Source of the DNA: Bacillota bacterium
Lineage (GTDB): Bacteria; Bacillota; Clostridia; Lachnospirales; Lachnospiraceae
NCBI GenBank assembly: GCA_902363515.1
Contig: CABJAN010000006.1
Coordinates: forward strand, 94,207-158,206
Direction: 5' to 3'
DNA: 64,000 nt
Positions 28,054 to 38,266 of this stretch are shown piece after piece (positions within the stretch are counted from its first letter, which is position 1; the number at the start of each line of letters is the position of its first letter). Below the pieces are notes generated by a model. That model saw only the letters and a program-made list of their open reading frames with translations, searched no databases and had not been told where the DNA came from. The translations under genes and the position numbers were made by a program.

Positions 28054-28206
28054 ATGGGAAATGAAAACTATATCCAAAATTCAGAATTGCAAAATGAACA
28101 GATGAAAGATGAAAGCGAAGTATTTAATTCATTTATCAATGTTATGGTGCAGATAGTTGAAAAATACGGAAAGACAGTTTTGCAAGAATTGGATTGTGCT
28201 GCGTAA
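28054..28206 (+). CDS. Small acidic protein between toxin and recombinase
   Basis: 50 residues with a GCGGAGG site 8 nt before the ATG. The sequence is Asn/Gln/Glu-rich in its first half and amphipathic in the second (FINVMVQIVEKYGKTVLQEL). An inverted repeat, GCTGCGTA/TACGCAGC (28198-28216), covers its stop codon. It precedes the recombinase by 53 nt. Possible roles are toxin partner or recombinase accessory factor; neither is supported by a motif. Confidence 0.6.
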   Translation: MGNENYIQNSELQNEQMKDESEVFNSFINVMVQIVEKYGKTVLQELDCAA

Positions 28207-28258
28207 GCTACGCAGCCTTACATATCACATTTCCCTATAAAATTATGGAGGTGGTACG

Positions 28259-30214
28259 ATGAACAGAGAAGGAAAGAAATGTGTCCTGTATCCGAGAGTA
28301 AGTACTGAAATGCAGGTGGACGGATATAGCCTTGAAGGGCAGAAGAATAGCCTGAAACGATTTGCTGACAGAGAGGAAATGGAGATTGTTGGTATATACG
28401 AAGATGCGGGTAAATCGGGAAAATCTATTGAGGGGAGACCTGCTTTTAAGAAGATGCTTTCCGATATAAAAAACGGATTGGAGATAGATTATATTCTGGT
28501 TTATAAACTTTCACGATTTGGAAGAAATGCGGCAGATATTCTAAATTCATTGGAGTTTGTACAGTCGTATGGAATAAATCTTATTTGTATTGAGGAAGGT
28601 ATTGACTCATCACAGACAAGCGGAAAACTTTTAATTTCTGTATTATCTGCGGTTGCAGAAATTGAAAGAGAAAATATCATTGAACAGACAATGAACGGAC
28701 GCAAAGAAAAAGCAAGACAGGGAGGTTGGAACGGCGGTTTTGCTCCGTATGGATATTATCTGAAAGACAATCAGCTCTTAATAGAAGAAACCGAAGCTGA
28801 AGCAATCCGAATTATATTTGATAAGTTTGCCAATTCAGACGTAGGGCTTGGCGGAGTAGCAAAATATCTTAATCTGCAAGGAATAAAAAAGATACCTCGT
28901 CAGAATGGAACGTTAGAAACATGGAGTAGCCATTTTATACGGTTGATATTAGACAATCCTGTTTATTGTGGAAAGATTGCTTATGGCAGAAGAACACGAG
29001 AAAAGGTAAAAGGTACAAAAAATGAATATAAGCAGGTTCATGCAGAGGATTACATTCTGGAAGATGGACAACATGAAGGCATTATCAGCGAGGAATTGTG
29101 GCAAAAGGTTCACGCAAAGCGTATGGCAACAGGAATTAAACAGCCATCCAAAATCGGTAAGGATAGGTCACACCTTTTGACGGGGATATTAAAGTGTCCC
29201 CTTTGTGGAAGTTCAATGTATACGAACAAACACGCTTGGACAAATAAAGACGGCACATACAAAGAGGTTTACTATTATATTTGTGGTAGAAATAAGCAGG
29301 AGCGAGGACATCATTGTGATTATAAAGCATCGCTAAGAAAAACAGATATTGAGCCACTTGTAATTGAAGCTGTTAAGGAATTGGTAAGCGATAAGTATTT
29401 TGCAAAAGAGATTGAAAAGCGTATTGGCGTACAGACCGATACAACAGCTATTGATAAGGAACTTGCCAATTACGAGAGTAAGCTGAAAGAAGTAGATTTG
29501 AATAAAGCCCGTCTGGAACGAGAGATTGATAATCTGCCTATTGATGCTCGTTTCAGAGAAAGGAAAATCCACGACATGACTTTAAGACTTGATGCCTTGT
29601 ATGATACGATTGTAGAGTTGGAAGAACGGATTGAAGATGCAAAGCTGAGAAAAAGTTCTATCGAAATGGAAACAATCACTCTGGACAATATTTACAAGCT
29701 TATGCTGAATTTCGGAAAGCTTTATGATATAATAAGTGACGAGGAAAAGAAAAGCCTTATTACTTATCTTATAAAAGAAATTCAGATATATCCAAATGGG
29801 GAGTCAGGGCAGCCTTTGAAGTCGATAGAGTTTAATTTCCCAATATATCGGGATGGTCAAGAGGTAAGGCGGCTCTTGTGGGAAAAAGGTAATACCGTTG
29901 AGACGGTTGTCTTGTTGGGTAGGAAAAAATCCACCGAGGATATGGTATATGCGTATGTGGATTATGAGCCAGAAGATGATACGTATTTACAGGGCATGAA
30001 AGGCAATGCAACGTATCGGGAAATAAAGGAATGGATAAAGGCAGAATATGGAATGTCCGTATCTTCTCTTTATGTAGCACAGATAAAAGAGAAATGTGGC
30101 TTTGAGAAGCGTCAGAATTACAATATAGGCGAAAATAAAGCTCATGTGCCGAATTGTCCGCCTGAGAAGGAAAAGGTGATTTTAAAGGCGTTTAAACACT
30201 TTAGAATGATATAA
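28259..30214 (+). CDS. Large serine recombinase (ICE integrase)
   Basis: 651 residues with GGAGGTGG before the ATG. The resolvase catalytic domain carries the nucleophile Ser15 in YPRVSTEMQ, with KLSRFGRNAAD at about 84-94. The recombinase domain follows (about 160-290), then a zinc ribbon (CPLCGSSMY, later C-X9-C, about 315-355), a coiled coil (about 390-470) and a basic C-terminal domain ending FRMI. It lies at the presumed right end of the ICE and would drive integration and excision. It is a paralogue of the recombinase at 48395-50431. Confidence 0.95.
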   Translation: MNREGKKCVLYPRVSTEMQVDGYSLEGQKNSLKRFADREEMEIVGIYEDAGKSGKSIEGRPAFKKMLSDIKNGLEIDYILVYKLSRFGRNAADILNSLEFVQSYGINLICIEEGIDSSQTSGKLLISVLSAVAEIERENIIEQTMNGRKEKARQGGWNGGFAPYGYYLKDNQLLIEETEAEAIRIIFDKFANSDVGLGGVAKYLNLQGIKKIPRQNGTLETWSSHFIRLILDNPVYCGKIAYGRRTREKVKGTKNEYKQVHAEDYILEDGQHEGIISEELWQKVHAKRMATGIKQPSKIGKDRSHLLTGILKCPLCGSSMYTNKHAWTNKDGTYKEVYYYICGRNKQERGHHCDYKASLRKTDIEPLVIEAVKELVSDKYFAKEIEKRIGVQTDTTAIDKELANYESKLKEVDLNKARLEREIDNLPIDARFRERKIHDMTLRLDALYDTIVELEERIEDAKLRKSSIEMETITLDNIYKLMLNFGKLYDIISDEEKKSLITYLIKEIQIYPNGESGQPLKSIEFNFPIYRDGQEVRRLLWEKGNTVETVVLLGRKKSTEDMVYAYVDYEPEDDTYLQGMKGNATYREIKEWIKAEYGMSVSSLYVAQIKEKCGFEKRQNYNIGENKAHVPNCPPEKEKVILKAFKHFRMI

Positions 30215-30893
30215 GAGATAGTGAAAAAATATTTTGGGTCTTGATTTTCTGAAAAAACGATGTTATAGTATGGCTTGTAAAACAGAATATCGAATGCTGT
30301 AAATATCAATTTTATCAAATGAGATAAAATTTTGAGCCAGTTTCTCATAACGCTGAAAATAAAGAGAACTGGTGGCGGTTAGACTTGGATGGAAGATGCG
30401 TTTGCTTATATTCATGTTCTAATTGGGGTTGCGTGCATTGGCAACTTTTACAAGCCATAATTTTTTGAATTATTGGGGCGTATCGTATATTTACAAATGA
30501 TACAAGAGTATCTTTGTGTATATATGATATGTCCTTTTTTGTTATCTTTTTAGGCATAGTGAAGAAGTCCTTGATGCTTTTGTATCAGGGATTTTGTTTA
30601 CTGTGCCTTTTTGCTATACAAAGTTAAATAGCATGAGGACTATAAAGTGGATGATTCATGACGTAGGCTCAGGGGTAGTGAATGCCCTATGTGTGATTGA
30701 GTCGATAAAGGTGGTGGGAATATGCAAAATAGATAAAAAGAGAAGCAAAATACAATGGTAAAATGTGAAAAGATAACAAAAATATACACGTTCCTTATAC
30801 GAAACAGTCAATAAGGATGGGGAGCAGTCAAAAAGAATCTGTGGCATACTGAAACTGTCAACAGACAAAAAATCTAGGAAAGGAGCTATCTAT
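30215..30893. other. Gene-poor junction, probable right end of the ICE
   Basis: No convincing gene is seen. A 10-bp hairpin, GCCAGTTTCTC with GAGAACTGG (about 30334-30372), lies 120 nt after the recombinase and may mark the element end or a terminator. A 36-codon frame (30651-30761) lacks a ribosome site. Base composition drops sharply here, so the attachment site is probably within this stretch, but no core can be named. Confidence 0.4.
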
Positions 30894-31181
30894 ATGAACA
30901 ATAATAACTTTCAATTTGGCAGAGAAGATTATTTAGATTTCTTATGTGCGAATTATTATGCTGTGCGTGAGTTTTGCTTAGATTATGACCTGATTTTGCC
31001 ATTGTCGGAAGACCTTGGCTTTATCCGAAATTATCTGGATGATAACCTTCTGGAAGTTCTGGAATGTGTGTTCGGATGGAAGAATTTAAGAGAGATGGAA
31101 AGCGTACTTAGAAGCTATAACGAAAAATTAAAAAAGAAAGGATATTATAACTATGGCAAGAACAAAAGAAGATACAATTAA
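30894..31181 (+). CDS. Hypothetical protein upstream of the primase
   Basis: 95 residues with GAAAGGAGC before the ATG. It is acidic and aromatic in the first two thirds (YLDFLCANYYAVREFCLDYD) and ends in a very basic tail (KKKGYYNYGKNKRRYN). It overlaps the primase gene by 29 nt, so the two are probably co-translated. The family is not recognised; a primase accessory role is an inference from coupling. Confidence 0.7.
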   Translation: MNNNNFQFGREDYLDFLCANYYAVREFCLDYDLILPLSEDLGFIRNYLDDNLLEVLECVFGWKNLREMESVLRSYNEKLKKKGYYNYGKNKRRYN

Positions 31182-32775
31182 TGAAGTAACATGTGCATAT
31201 TTAGCACAATTAGATATTAAGAATTTACCGAGTCCTGAAGATATTAAAGCTGATATTTTAGACCAAATGAAATCCGCCTTTGACCTTGAAAATACTGTTA
31301 AGGAAAAGGCGGAAAAATGGAGAATCATGGACAGGTTAATTCCGGTACAGGTTGCCGCTATTACAGCAACTTTGTATCCTGTCATTTCCCTTGATATGAC
31401 AAATGGTGCAGGGGAAAGTTCGAATGCAAATACCAGTCCGTTGGCTATTTACCAATACGATGGAGAAAATGAAGGCATTTATGTTGTTGATGAAAAAAAT
31501 TTTGAGAACATTGGAAATCAATACTGCTATGGAATGAATGCCTATGAACAAAGAGAATATTTCCGGCATTTAAGAAGATTAGCACCTAGAAAACAACGGT
31601 GTAATAACAGAGATTTAGTCCCTGTAAATAACGGGATTTTTGATTATAGAACGAAACGCTTGATGCCATTTTCGCCGGAATATATTTTTACATCAAAATC
31701 CAGAGTGAATTACAATCCGCTTGCTCAAAATGTTACAATTCATAATCCAGATGATGGAACAGATTGGGATGTGGAAAGCTGGATGGCTGATTTATCTGAT
31801 GACCCTGAAATTGTAAATGTTTTATGGCAAATCATGGGGGCGATTATCCGACCAAATGTTTCATGGGATAAATCTGCATGGTTTTATTCGGAATCTGGTT
31901 CCAATGGAAAAGGCAGTCTCTGTGCCTTATATAGAGCGGTATGTGGAAATGGAACATGTGTTTCTATTCCACTGTCAGATTTTAGTCAGGATTTCAAATT
32001 GGAACCATTGCTTCATGCTTCTGCAATTATTGTGGATGAAAATGATGTTGGTACATATATTGACAAGGCTGCAAATTTAAAAGCCGTAGTGACGCATGAT
32101 GTATTATCTGTTAATAGAAAGCACCAAAGCGTGATTTCTGTACAGTTCAAAGGATTTATGGTGCAATGTTTGAACTCTATGCCGAAGGTAAAAGACCACT
32201 CAGACTCATTTTACAGAAGACAATTGTTCGTTCCGTTTACCAAATGTTTTACAGGGATAGAGCGTAGATATATTAAAGATGATTATATTCACAGAAAGGA
32301 CGTTCTTGAATATGTTGTCTATAAAGTTTTAAATATGAACTATTATGAACTTGATACTCCAAAAGCGTGTCAGGATGCCTTGAATGAATACAAAGAATTC
32401 AATGACCCTGTACGCCAGTTCATGTCTGAAATCATGCATCAATTGGTCTGGGATGTGGTTCCATTTACATTCTTGTATGACCTCTACCGAGCGTGGTACG
32501 TTAAGAATGCTGGTGGAAAAGGAGAAGTGAAAGGTTCACAAACTTTTAAAAAAGAATTACTTATTCGATTGAAGGAATATCCTGATTGGATTTGTGAAGG
32601 AAAAGACAAAGTTTACAAGCCAAGTCAAAAGATGGATAAGGCAGAACCGCTGATTGCAGAATATGATTTACAGGAATGGATGAATCCTAATGCGATGGGA
32701 AGTCACGATATTGAAAAGCGGTGTCATCCTGCTTTCAAATCAGGATACAATGGTATTGTAAGAGTAACCCCATAA
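31153..32775 (+). CDS. P4-family primase/helicase (SF3, D5-like)
   Basis: 540 residues. The core is a D5-N segment followed by an SF3 helicase, with Walker A SESGSNGKGSL (about 243-253), Walker B IIVDEND (about 293-299) and a C motif with FKGFMVQCLNS (about 333-343). The N-terminal 100 residues are specific to this protein, and no classical archaeo-eukaryotic primase domain is obvious. It would start replication of a plasmid or satellite element at the iteron-rich repeat immediately downstream. Confidence 0.88.
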   Translation: MARTKEDTINEVTCAYLAQLDIKNLPSPEDIKADILDQMKSAFDLENTVKEKAEKWRIMDRLIPVQVAAITATLYPVISLDMTNGAGESSNANTSPLAIYQYDGENEGIYVVDEKNFENIGNQYCYGMNAYEQREYFRHLRRLAPRKQRCNNRDLVPVNNGIFDYRTKRLMPFSPEYIFTSKSRVNYNPLAQNVTIHNPDDGTDWDVESWMADLSDDPEIVNVLWQIMGAIIRPNVSWDKSAWFYSESGSNGKGSLCALYRAVCGNGTCVSIPLSDFSQDFKLEPLLHASAIIVDENDVGTYIDKAANLKAVVTHDVLSVNRKHQSVISVQFKGFMVQCLNSMPKVKDHSDSFYRRQLFVPFTKCFTGIERRYIKDDYIHRKDVLEYVVYKVLNMNYYELDTPKACQDALNEYKEFNDPVRQFMSEIMHQLVWDVVPFTFLYDLYRAWYVKNAGGKGEVKGSQTFKKELLIRLKEYPDWICEGKDKVYKPSQKMDKAEPLIAEYDLQEWMNPNAMGSHDIEKRCHPAFKSGYNGIVRVTP

Positions 32776-32806
32776 AGAATAATTGTTATATACAATATAG
32801 TGGTTT

Positions 32807-33202
32807 TCAGGGAAAGAATTACTCTTTCCCTGAAAGTCCGCTTGGGGACTGGTTTTTCGCATTTTACAGGAAAAAGCTGTAAAGAAAATTTTGAGAAGTC
32901 TTTACCCGTAACTACAGGTGTAGTAAGGGAAATCTATAAAAAGTAAAGAAGTAAAGAATATTTTTAAGTTAATAGTTAGAAAATATATTATAAAACAATA
33001 CTTTCTGTATTATATTGTCAATTATATATTCTTGTAGGATAGATTTGTAAGAAAGTCTTTACTGCTTTACTTTTACACTTTTCCCCGTGTATATCAAGGT
33101 TTTAAGGTAAATACGGTTCTTTACCTTTTCTGTAAAAATCTTTACTGTATCAGATTTTCTAATGTACAAGCGGATTTTTGGTAAACATATTGATTTTGTA
33201 TG
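32807..33202 (+). repeat. 396-bp direct repeat, copy 1; candidate replication origin
   Basis: Nearly the same sequence recurs at 46355-46750, in the same orientation and of the same length. It begins with a hairpin TCAGGGAAAG/CTTTCCCTGA, which also serves as a terminator for the gene before it. It then contains at least eight GTAAAG or CTTTAC words on both strands within an AT-rich core. Short words repeated in both orientations next to an SF3 primase gene suggest an origin. Confidence 0.8.
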
Positions 33203-36200
33203 AACGCTTACACATATTTTAAAAATCTGTCTTTGTCTGTAGAACCTGACATGCCCGTAGAAGCGGCTGGTGAGAAAGAGGATACAGAAGAGATTATCGT
33301 ATCGAAAGATGCGTTAACGATTTCTGAAACGGAAAATCCAATTGATACGTTAAACACTATCATGTCCGATACTTCTGATTCAGAAGAAATCACGGTATCT
33401 CAAGACGGGAATGTGATTGCACTGATTGATACAGGTGTAGGAGAGTCTGCAAATGTGATTGACCGTGTATCTGTGATTGAGGAACCAGAAACGTCAACGG
33501 AACATGGTGATGCTATGTTACAGGCAATTGTAAGTCAAAATCCAGATGCGAAAATTTTATCTATCAGAGCCATGAATAGTAATGGTTTCGGAACGATTTC
33601 TTCTCTGGTAGCGGCAATGGAATATGCAATCAGCGAGAACGTGGATATGATTAACTTGTCCTTATATGCTCGTACAACACTTTCTACGTCTGTATTAAAA
33701 TCCGAAATCCAGAAAGCAGTAGATGCCGGAATTACTGTTATCGGAGCTGCTGGTAATGATGGTGTAGACGTTGTGGACTATGTACCGGGTTCTGTAGAGT
33801 CTGCTTATATCATTGGTGCTGCAAAAGAAGACGGAAGTCGTTTAGAGACTTCAAACTTTGGTGCGACCGTAGATTATAATGTAGTAGCAGAATCTACATC
33901 TGAGGCAACCGCATTGTTTACTGGATATGTGTCTAAGAATGGACTGGATAAGGTTTCTGAGGTACTGAATCAGGGAATGATTTATGAGACAGGATTTGGT
34001 GGCTCAGGAGAAGATACAGTAGAAGGTAATGGAGAAAAACCGGATGTAAAGCCGATTGAGGATACAGGTGAAGTTTTTCCTGTTACTATTGATGTAAAGG
34101 GGAAAGCTGAAATTATCTTTTCCAATTTAGATGGGTCTTTTGTAAAGAAAATGTCTGCAACGGATGAAGTTATTACAGAAGATGTTCCAATGACAGGGTG
34201 TCAAGTAGAAGTATTAGCACCGATGTATACGAAATTAGATACAGTTTCTGTTACAGATAAGGAAGGAAAGAAAGTCTTGGATACTCCTGTTCCAGAAATA
34301 GAATCAGACGTTGTAGATGGAATCCGAAATATTTCTTTTGTATTAGATGCTATGCAAGAAATGAATATTTATGCGGAAACATCTGTTTCAGAAAATGACG
34401 TTCCGAGATTTGATATTGTATCAGAATCTTTGTATTTGGAAAGTGTACTTTGTGATGATAATTGTTTGGAAAACCATATTCGAAAAGGAATGGAGCCTAC
34501 TTTAAATAAAGTGAATGTTGTTGCGGAGAAGGGTACAAACATTTATGATGGATTGTTGGCTATGAGTGATGAAGAAGGAATTCAGACTGCTGGTTTGAAC
34601 GGTATGCCAGAAGTAGGACAGACTTATTCAGGTAGAGCTACGATTATCCGTGGTAATTATCCCAATGGAGCGAATGGCAGTGGAGCAAGTTGGAGTGTAT
34701 CTTTTGGTAGTGGTATTTTACAAGATATGACCATTGATGGATTTTATTGTACTTGGCATGGTGCTGCGAATGAAGTTGCTGGTACAAGTGGTAATTATAC
34801 TGCTAGATGTACATCTGTTGGAAATGGTACTGCAATGTTCACGATTGAATTTAAGAGAGATGGGTGGTATACGCCTACACCGGACCCAAGTCATCCGGGA
34901 TGGTATTTTGGTTATCAGACCATTGGATTAACTGTGAAGTTGGATTTACCTAACGGTGGATTGAGTATCCAAAAGCAATCTAAGGATACCACAATTACAA
35001 ATGGAAATTCGAACTACAGTTTAAAAGGTGCTGTGTATGGTATTTGGGATAACGCAAGCTGTTCAGGAAATCCGGTTACTTCAATTACCACAGATGATAA
35101 AGGTTATGCTGCTACAGGAGATACGGAACTGGGTGTTGGAACCTATTACGTCAAAGAAACGAAAGCGTCTCCGGGGTATGATTTAGACCCGAACACGTAT
35201 ACTTATACAGTAGTGGGTGGACAGACTGCTATTCAGAATAGGAAGACTTCCAGTGAGCCACCGAAGACAGGAGAAGGAGAACTGGAAAAAGTATCTAACC
35301 ACAAACCGATTACAGATGGAAATAAATGCTATTCTCTTGCCGGAGCTGTATATGGAATCTGGAAAGATTCAAGTTGTACAGGTGCTCCTTGGAAACGTAT
35401 GACTACGGATGAGAATGGACATGCAAAAGCTGATAAGCTGCCTTTTGGAACATATTATGTACAGGAGATAACTCCTTCAAAAGGGTTTGAGTTAGACCCT
35501 GAGATGTCAAACGGGAAGTATAAAACAATCAGCGTTACAGAAGCAAATCCGAAAGCAAAGATTACATCAAAAGAACCGCATTTGAATGACCCTATGGGTA
35601 TTGAGATTACAAAGACTTGGAATGGACCAGAAACACCAACGATTCCACCGCTTGCCGGAACACAGTTTACAATTTGCTACTATGATGATTATTTTACAAA
35701 GAGTAATTTGCCAGATTATGATTCATATAACTCTACAGCAAAGCGTAAATGGGTGATTGAGGTTAAGTGGAATGAAAAGACAAAGAAATACATGGCTGGT
35801 TTGACGGAAGAGTATTTAGTAGATGAATTAAGTGATGATTTGTATTATTTTGGTGGTATGCCGGTTCTTCCACTTGGTACAATCTCTATCCAAGAAACAA
35901 AATCAGCTCCGGGTTATGACATTGATGGTAAGTTTACGGATGAACATGGAAATATCTTTTCTGCAAAGGAAAAATATGTTACACAGATTGTAGATAATAA
36001 GTCTGGTGTTGCCATTCATGGTGGTAATAAATACAAAGGTGAAAATAAACCACATCCCAATAAAATTCGTATTCGTAAAGTTGATGAGAACGGAAATCCG
36101 TTAGCTGGAGCCACATTTACCTTGATGAATAGTAAAGGTGAAATTGTTTCTACAAAGACTTCTGGCTCAGATGGATATGTGGTTTGGGAAGACTTGTATC

Positions 36201-36526
36201 CTGACCGATATACAGTAACAGAGATTAAAACGAAGGATGGCAAAAATCTTCTGAAAGACCCAATTGTGATTGAACTGCCAAGAAGAATTACAGACGAGGA
36301 TATTAAGAAGTATAATATTGATAAGAGTAAACTTTCAGAGAAAGACCCTACGGAAGGAAAATATTTCTTATTTGATGTAGAATACGAAATTAGTAACCAT
36401 GCGACATTCGAAGCTCCGAGCACAGGTGGATTTACAGATTTCATGACATTCTTACCATTGGTTGGTGGAATGGCTGGTCTGACGGGAGTTGGAGCAGTCG
36501 TTATGAAACGTAAGAGAAAAAAATAG
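33200..36526 (+). pseudogene. Cell-wall subtilase/SpaA-domain surface protein, probably 5'-truncated
   Basis: 1108 residues from the ATG at 33200, the last bases of the repeat. A subtilisin-like S8 domain has Asp77 (LIDTGVG), His102 (EHGDA) and Ser234 (STSEAT, in place of GTSMAT). Several SpaA/Cna_B domains follow (GGLSIQKQSKD, GELEKVSN, GIEITKTWNG, KIRIRKVDENG). The end is APSTGG, a hydrophobic helix and KRKRKK: a sortase signal. There is no signal peptide, no ribosome site, and a TGA codon sits two codons upstream. A wall protein needs a signal peptide, so the 5' end was probably lost in recombination at the repeat. Confidence 0.8.
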
Positions 36527-36600
36527 TTAATATTTTTTCTTATTCTCGCTAGGATGGTACAGATTGAAATATCACAATTGGAAATAAAGAAGAGTTATGA

Positions 36601-36627
36601 AAGGGGCTGATAATAGCCCCTTTTCTT
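36601..36627 (+). terminator. Terminator after the surface protein gene
   Basis: AAGGGGCT and AGCCCCTT form an 8-bp stem around GATAAT, followed by TTCTTT. Confidence 0.75.
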
Positions 36628-36863
36628 TATGAGTATCTTCATATATTATGAACATTTTTAATAAATATTATTGACTGTAGAATAATGATTTAGTATTATA
36701 GGAATAAAAGATGCTTAAAATGTAATGTAAAATATTATCATTTGGAAAAATAGCATATTATATAAAAAAGATGACTTTTTACTACAATGAGATGAAAGCA
36801 AGTGAATATTGCTTTGTTTGGATATTTGTGGAAGATAAAATATAGAAAGTACGGATACAATAT

Positions 36864-37268
36864 ATGGGAGATAGGAAAGAGTGTATTTATTCTTCGTCAC
36901 AAGAAGCGTTTTGGAAAATTATGGTTCTTGTGTTTTCTTTTGGTATTAGTATTGTAGCTTCATTATTTGATGATAAATCGTGTTATATTGCAATTCTGGT
37001 TCAAGCTGTCAATAATATATATGATTTTTATCCAATGACCGATAATAGATTGTATACTAAAACTGTAAAAAAGGAATCAATGATAATATGTGTTTGTGCT
37101 TTGGTGGCAATCATATATTCTATATTAGCTTTGTTAGGTATGTATCAATGGATGAATCACATAATTTTTAAAATTTTAGGGATAATATTGGTTTCAATTT
37201 CAATATATGTAATATGGAGTGATTACAAAGTAAATATCGAAAAAGAGGATGGTGGTATAGATGGCTGA
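36864..37268 (+). CDS. Four-helix membrane protein, first gene of a three-gene operon
   Basis: 134 residues. Four hydrophobic helices lie at about 17-37, 42-60, 72-95 and 102-122. No clear ribosome site precedes the ATG, so the start is uncertain. It is very AT-rich and overlaps the next gene by 8 nt. I do not recognise the family. The layout (multi-helix protein, single-helix protein, soluble protein) recalls defence or toxin-type accessory operons, but no motif supports that. Confidence 0.65.
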   Translation: MGDRKECIYSSSQEAFWKIMVLVFSFGISIVASLFDDKSCYIAILVQAVNNIYDFYPMTDNRLYTKTVKKESMIICVCALVAIIYSILALLGMYQWMNHIIFKILGIILVSISIYVIWSDYKVNIEKEDGGIDG

Positions 37269-37524
37269 AAATTTAGTATTTATAACTGTATTTATTATTC
37301 TTTTTGCTTTTTTTGGTTTTTTATATAGTAAGTTTCGATTACATCAATATCGTAGAACCAAAAAAGAAAATAGTTTGAAATGGAAACATATTATTGATTC
37401 AAATAACTTTACAGCAGATACTTATTATGCAGGACGTTTGGCAAATTCAGATATGTCAATACAAAATATTACAAGTTATTTGAAGTTGACAAATGGTATA
37501 AATAAGGAATATTGTGGTAAATAA
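37261..37524 (+). CDS. Single-helix membrane protein, second gene of the operon
   Basis: 87 residues. One strongly hydrophobic helix (about 5-24, Phe-rich) precedes a basic stretch (RLHQYRRTKKEN) and a polar tail. This gives an N-out, cytoplasmic C-terminal topology by the positive-inside rule. It overlaps both neighbours, which supports a single operon. Function is unknown. Confidence 0.65.
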   Translation: MAENLVFITVFIILFAFFGFLYSKFRLHQYRRTKKENSLKWKHIIDSNNFTADTYYAGRLANSDMSIQNITSYLKLTNGINKEYCGK

Positions 37525-38092
37525 TATGAATGAAAGACATCCAGATAGGGAAAGTTATTTATATATTTGTAATGAATTGATAGAAAAGGAAATTTGTAAT
37601 TATTGTGATGTATACAAAGATTCTCTTGAGTTGATTCCAAATTGGAAAGAAGAAATATGGGATAAATATGTGCAGTTGAATAGGTATTGTAAAAATAATT
37701 ATATGCAGGACCAAAGGGGGAAAATAGATAGGCATAAAGTAGTGGCTTGTTATATGATTGCGATTGCTTCTGTAAAACCTATGCGTTTTATTAAGAAACA
37801 TGAGAAATACATCGCTGTCAATGAATCTTTGGCAATTACAGTAGGGCTTTCGATGTTAAGAGCATTCTTTTTGGCTATGGTTGATGAAAAAAAGAGCGGT
37901 GAAGAAAGAAAAATTTTAATTTCAAAATTCGATAAAGGTATTAAAGTGCCTGATAATAGTTTGGTCAATCATGGACAATATTTAGACAATTTTGCATCTG
38001 AATTGTATTTTGCTATTTCAGAAGGAAATATAAATATTTTATCTGTTGCACATGAGTTGTATTTATTGGAGGTTATTACGAGAATGACTTGA
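37514..38092 (+). CDS. Soluble hypothetical protein, third gene of the operon
   Basis: 192 residues from the GTG at 37514, which has AAGGA upstream and an 11-nt overlap with the previous gene; an ATG at 37526 is an alternative with weaker support. It is mostly helical and Cys-bearing near the N-terminus (ICNYCD). No catalytic motif is visible. The operon is followed by two strong hairpins. Confidence 0.65.
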   Translation: MVNNMNERHPDRESYLYICNELIEKEICNYCDVYKDSLELIPNWKEEIWDKYVQLNRYCKNNYMQDQRGKIDRHKVVACYMIAIASVKPMRFIKKHEKYIAVNESLAITVGLSMLRAFFLAMVDEKKSGEERKILISKFDKGIKVPDNSLVNHGQYLDNFASELYFAISEGNINILSVAHELYLLEVITRMT

Positions 38093-38112
38093 TTCAAGTA
38101 AAGAAATGTGTT

Positions 38113-38180
38113 AAGCAAATGAACGGATATATTATTTGCTTTTTTATGTTGTGTGATTTGGCGTTGCGGATGCAACGCCT
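38113..38180 (+). terminator. Tandem terminators after the three-gene operon
   Basis: AAGCAAAT/ATTTGCTT (38113-38141) is followed by a T-run, then GGCGTTGC/GCAACGCC (38160-38179) is followed by TATTTTATTT. Confidence 0.75.
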
Positions 38181-38218
38181 ATTTTATTTGTAGTATTTCT
38201 ATTTTGTAGAAAAAATAT

Positions 38219-38241
38219 CCCCTACCCGAATTGGGTAGGGG
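38219..38241. terminator. Terminator of the minus-strand lipoprotein gene
   Basis: CCCCTACCC and GGGTAGGGG form a perfect 9-bp stem with a GAATT loop. On the minus strand it is followed by a T-rich run. Related CTACCC hairpins follow the other minus-strand genes, at about 39495 and 41108. Confidence 0.7.
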
Positions 38242-38266
38242 AAGTGGCTGTTAAGCAACGAAGCAA

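Noticed and set aside
30334..30372. Hairpin resembling the RSF1010 oriT inverted repeat (CCAGTTTCTC)
   Set aside because: No nic core TAAGTGCGCCCT follows, so it is not called oriT.
30345..30557. Minus-strand 70-codon frame in the ICE/block-2 junction
   Set aside because: No ribosome site and no recognisable motif.
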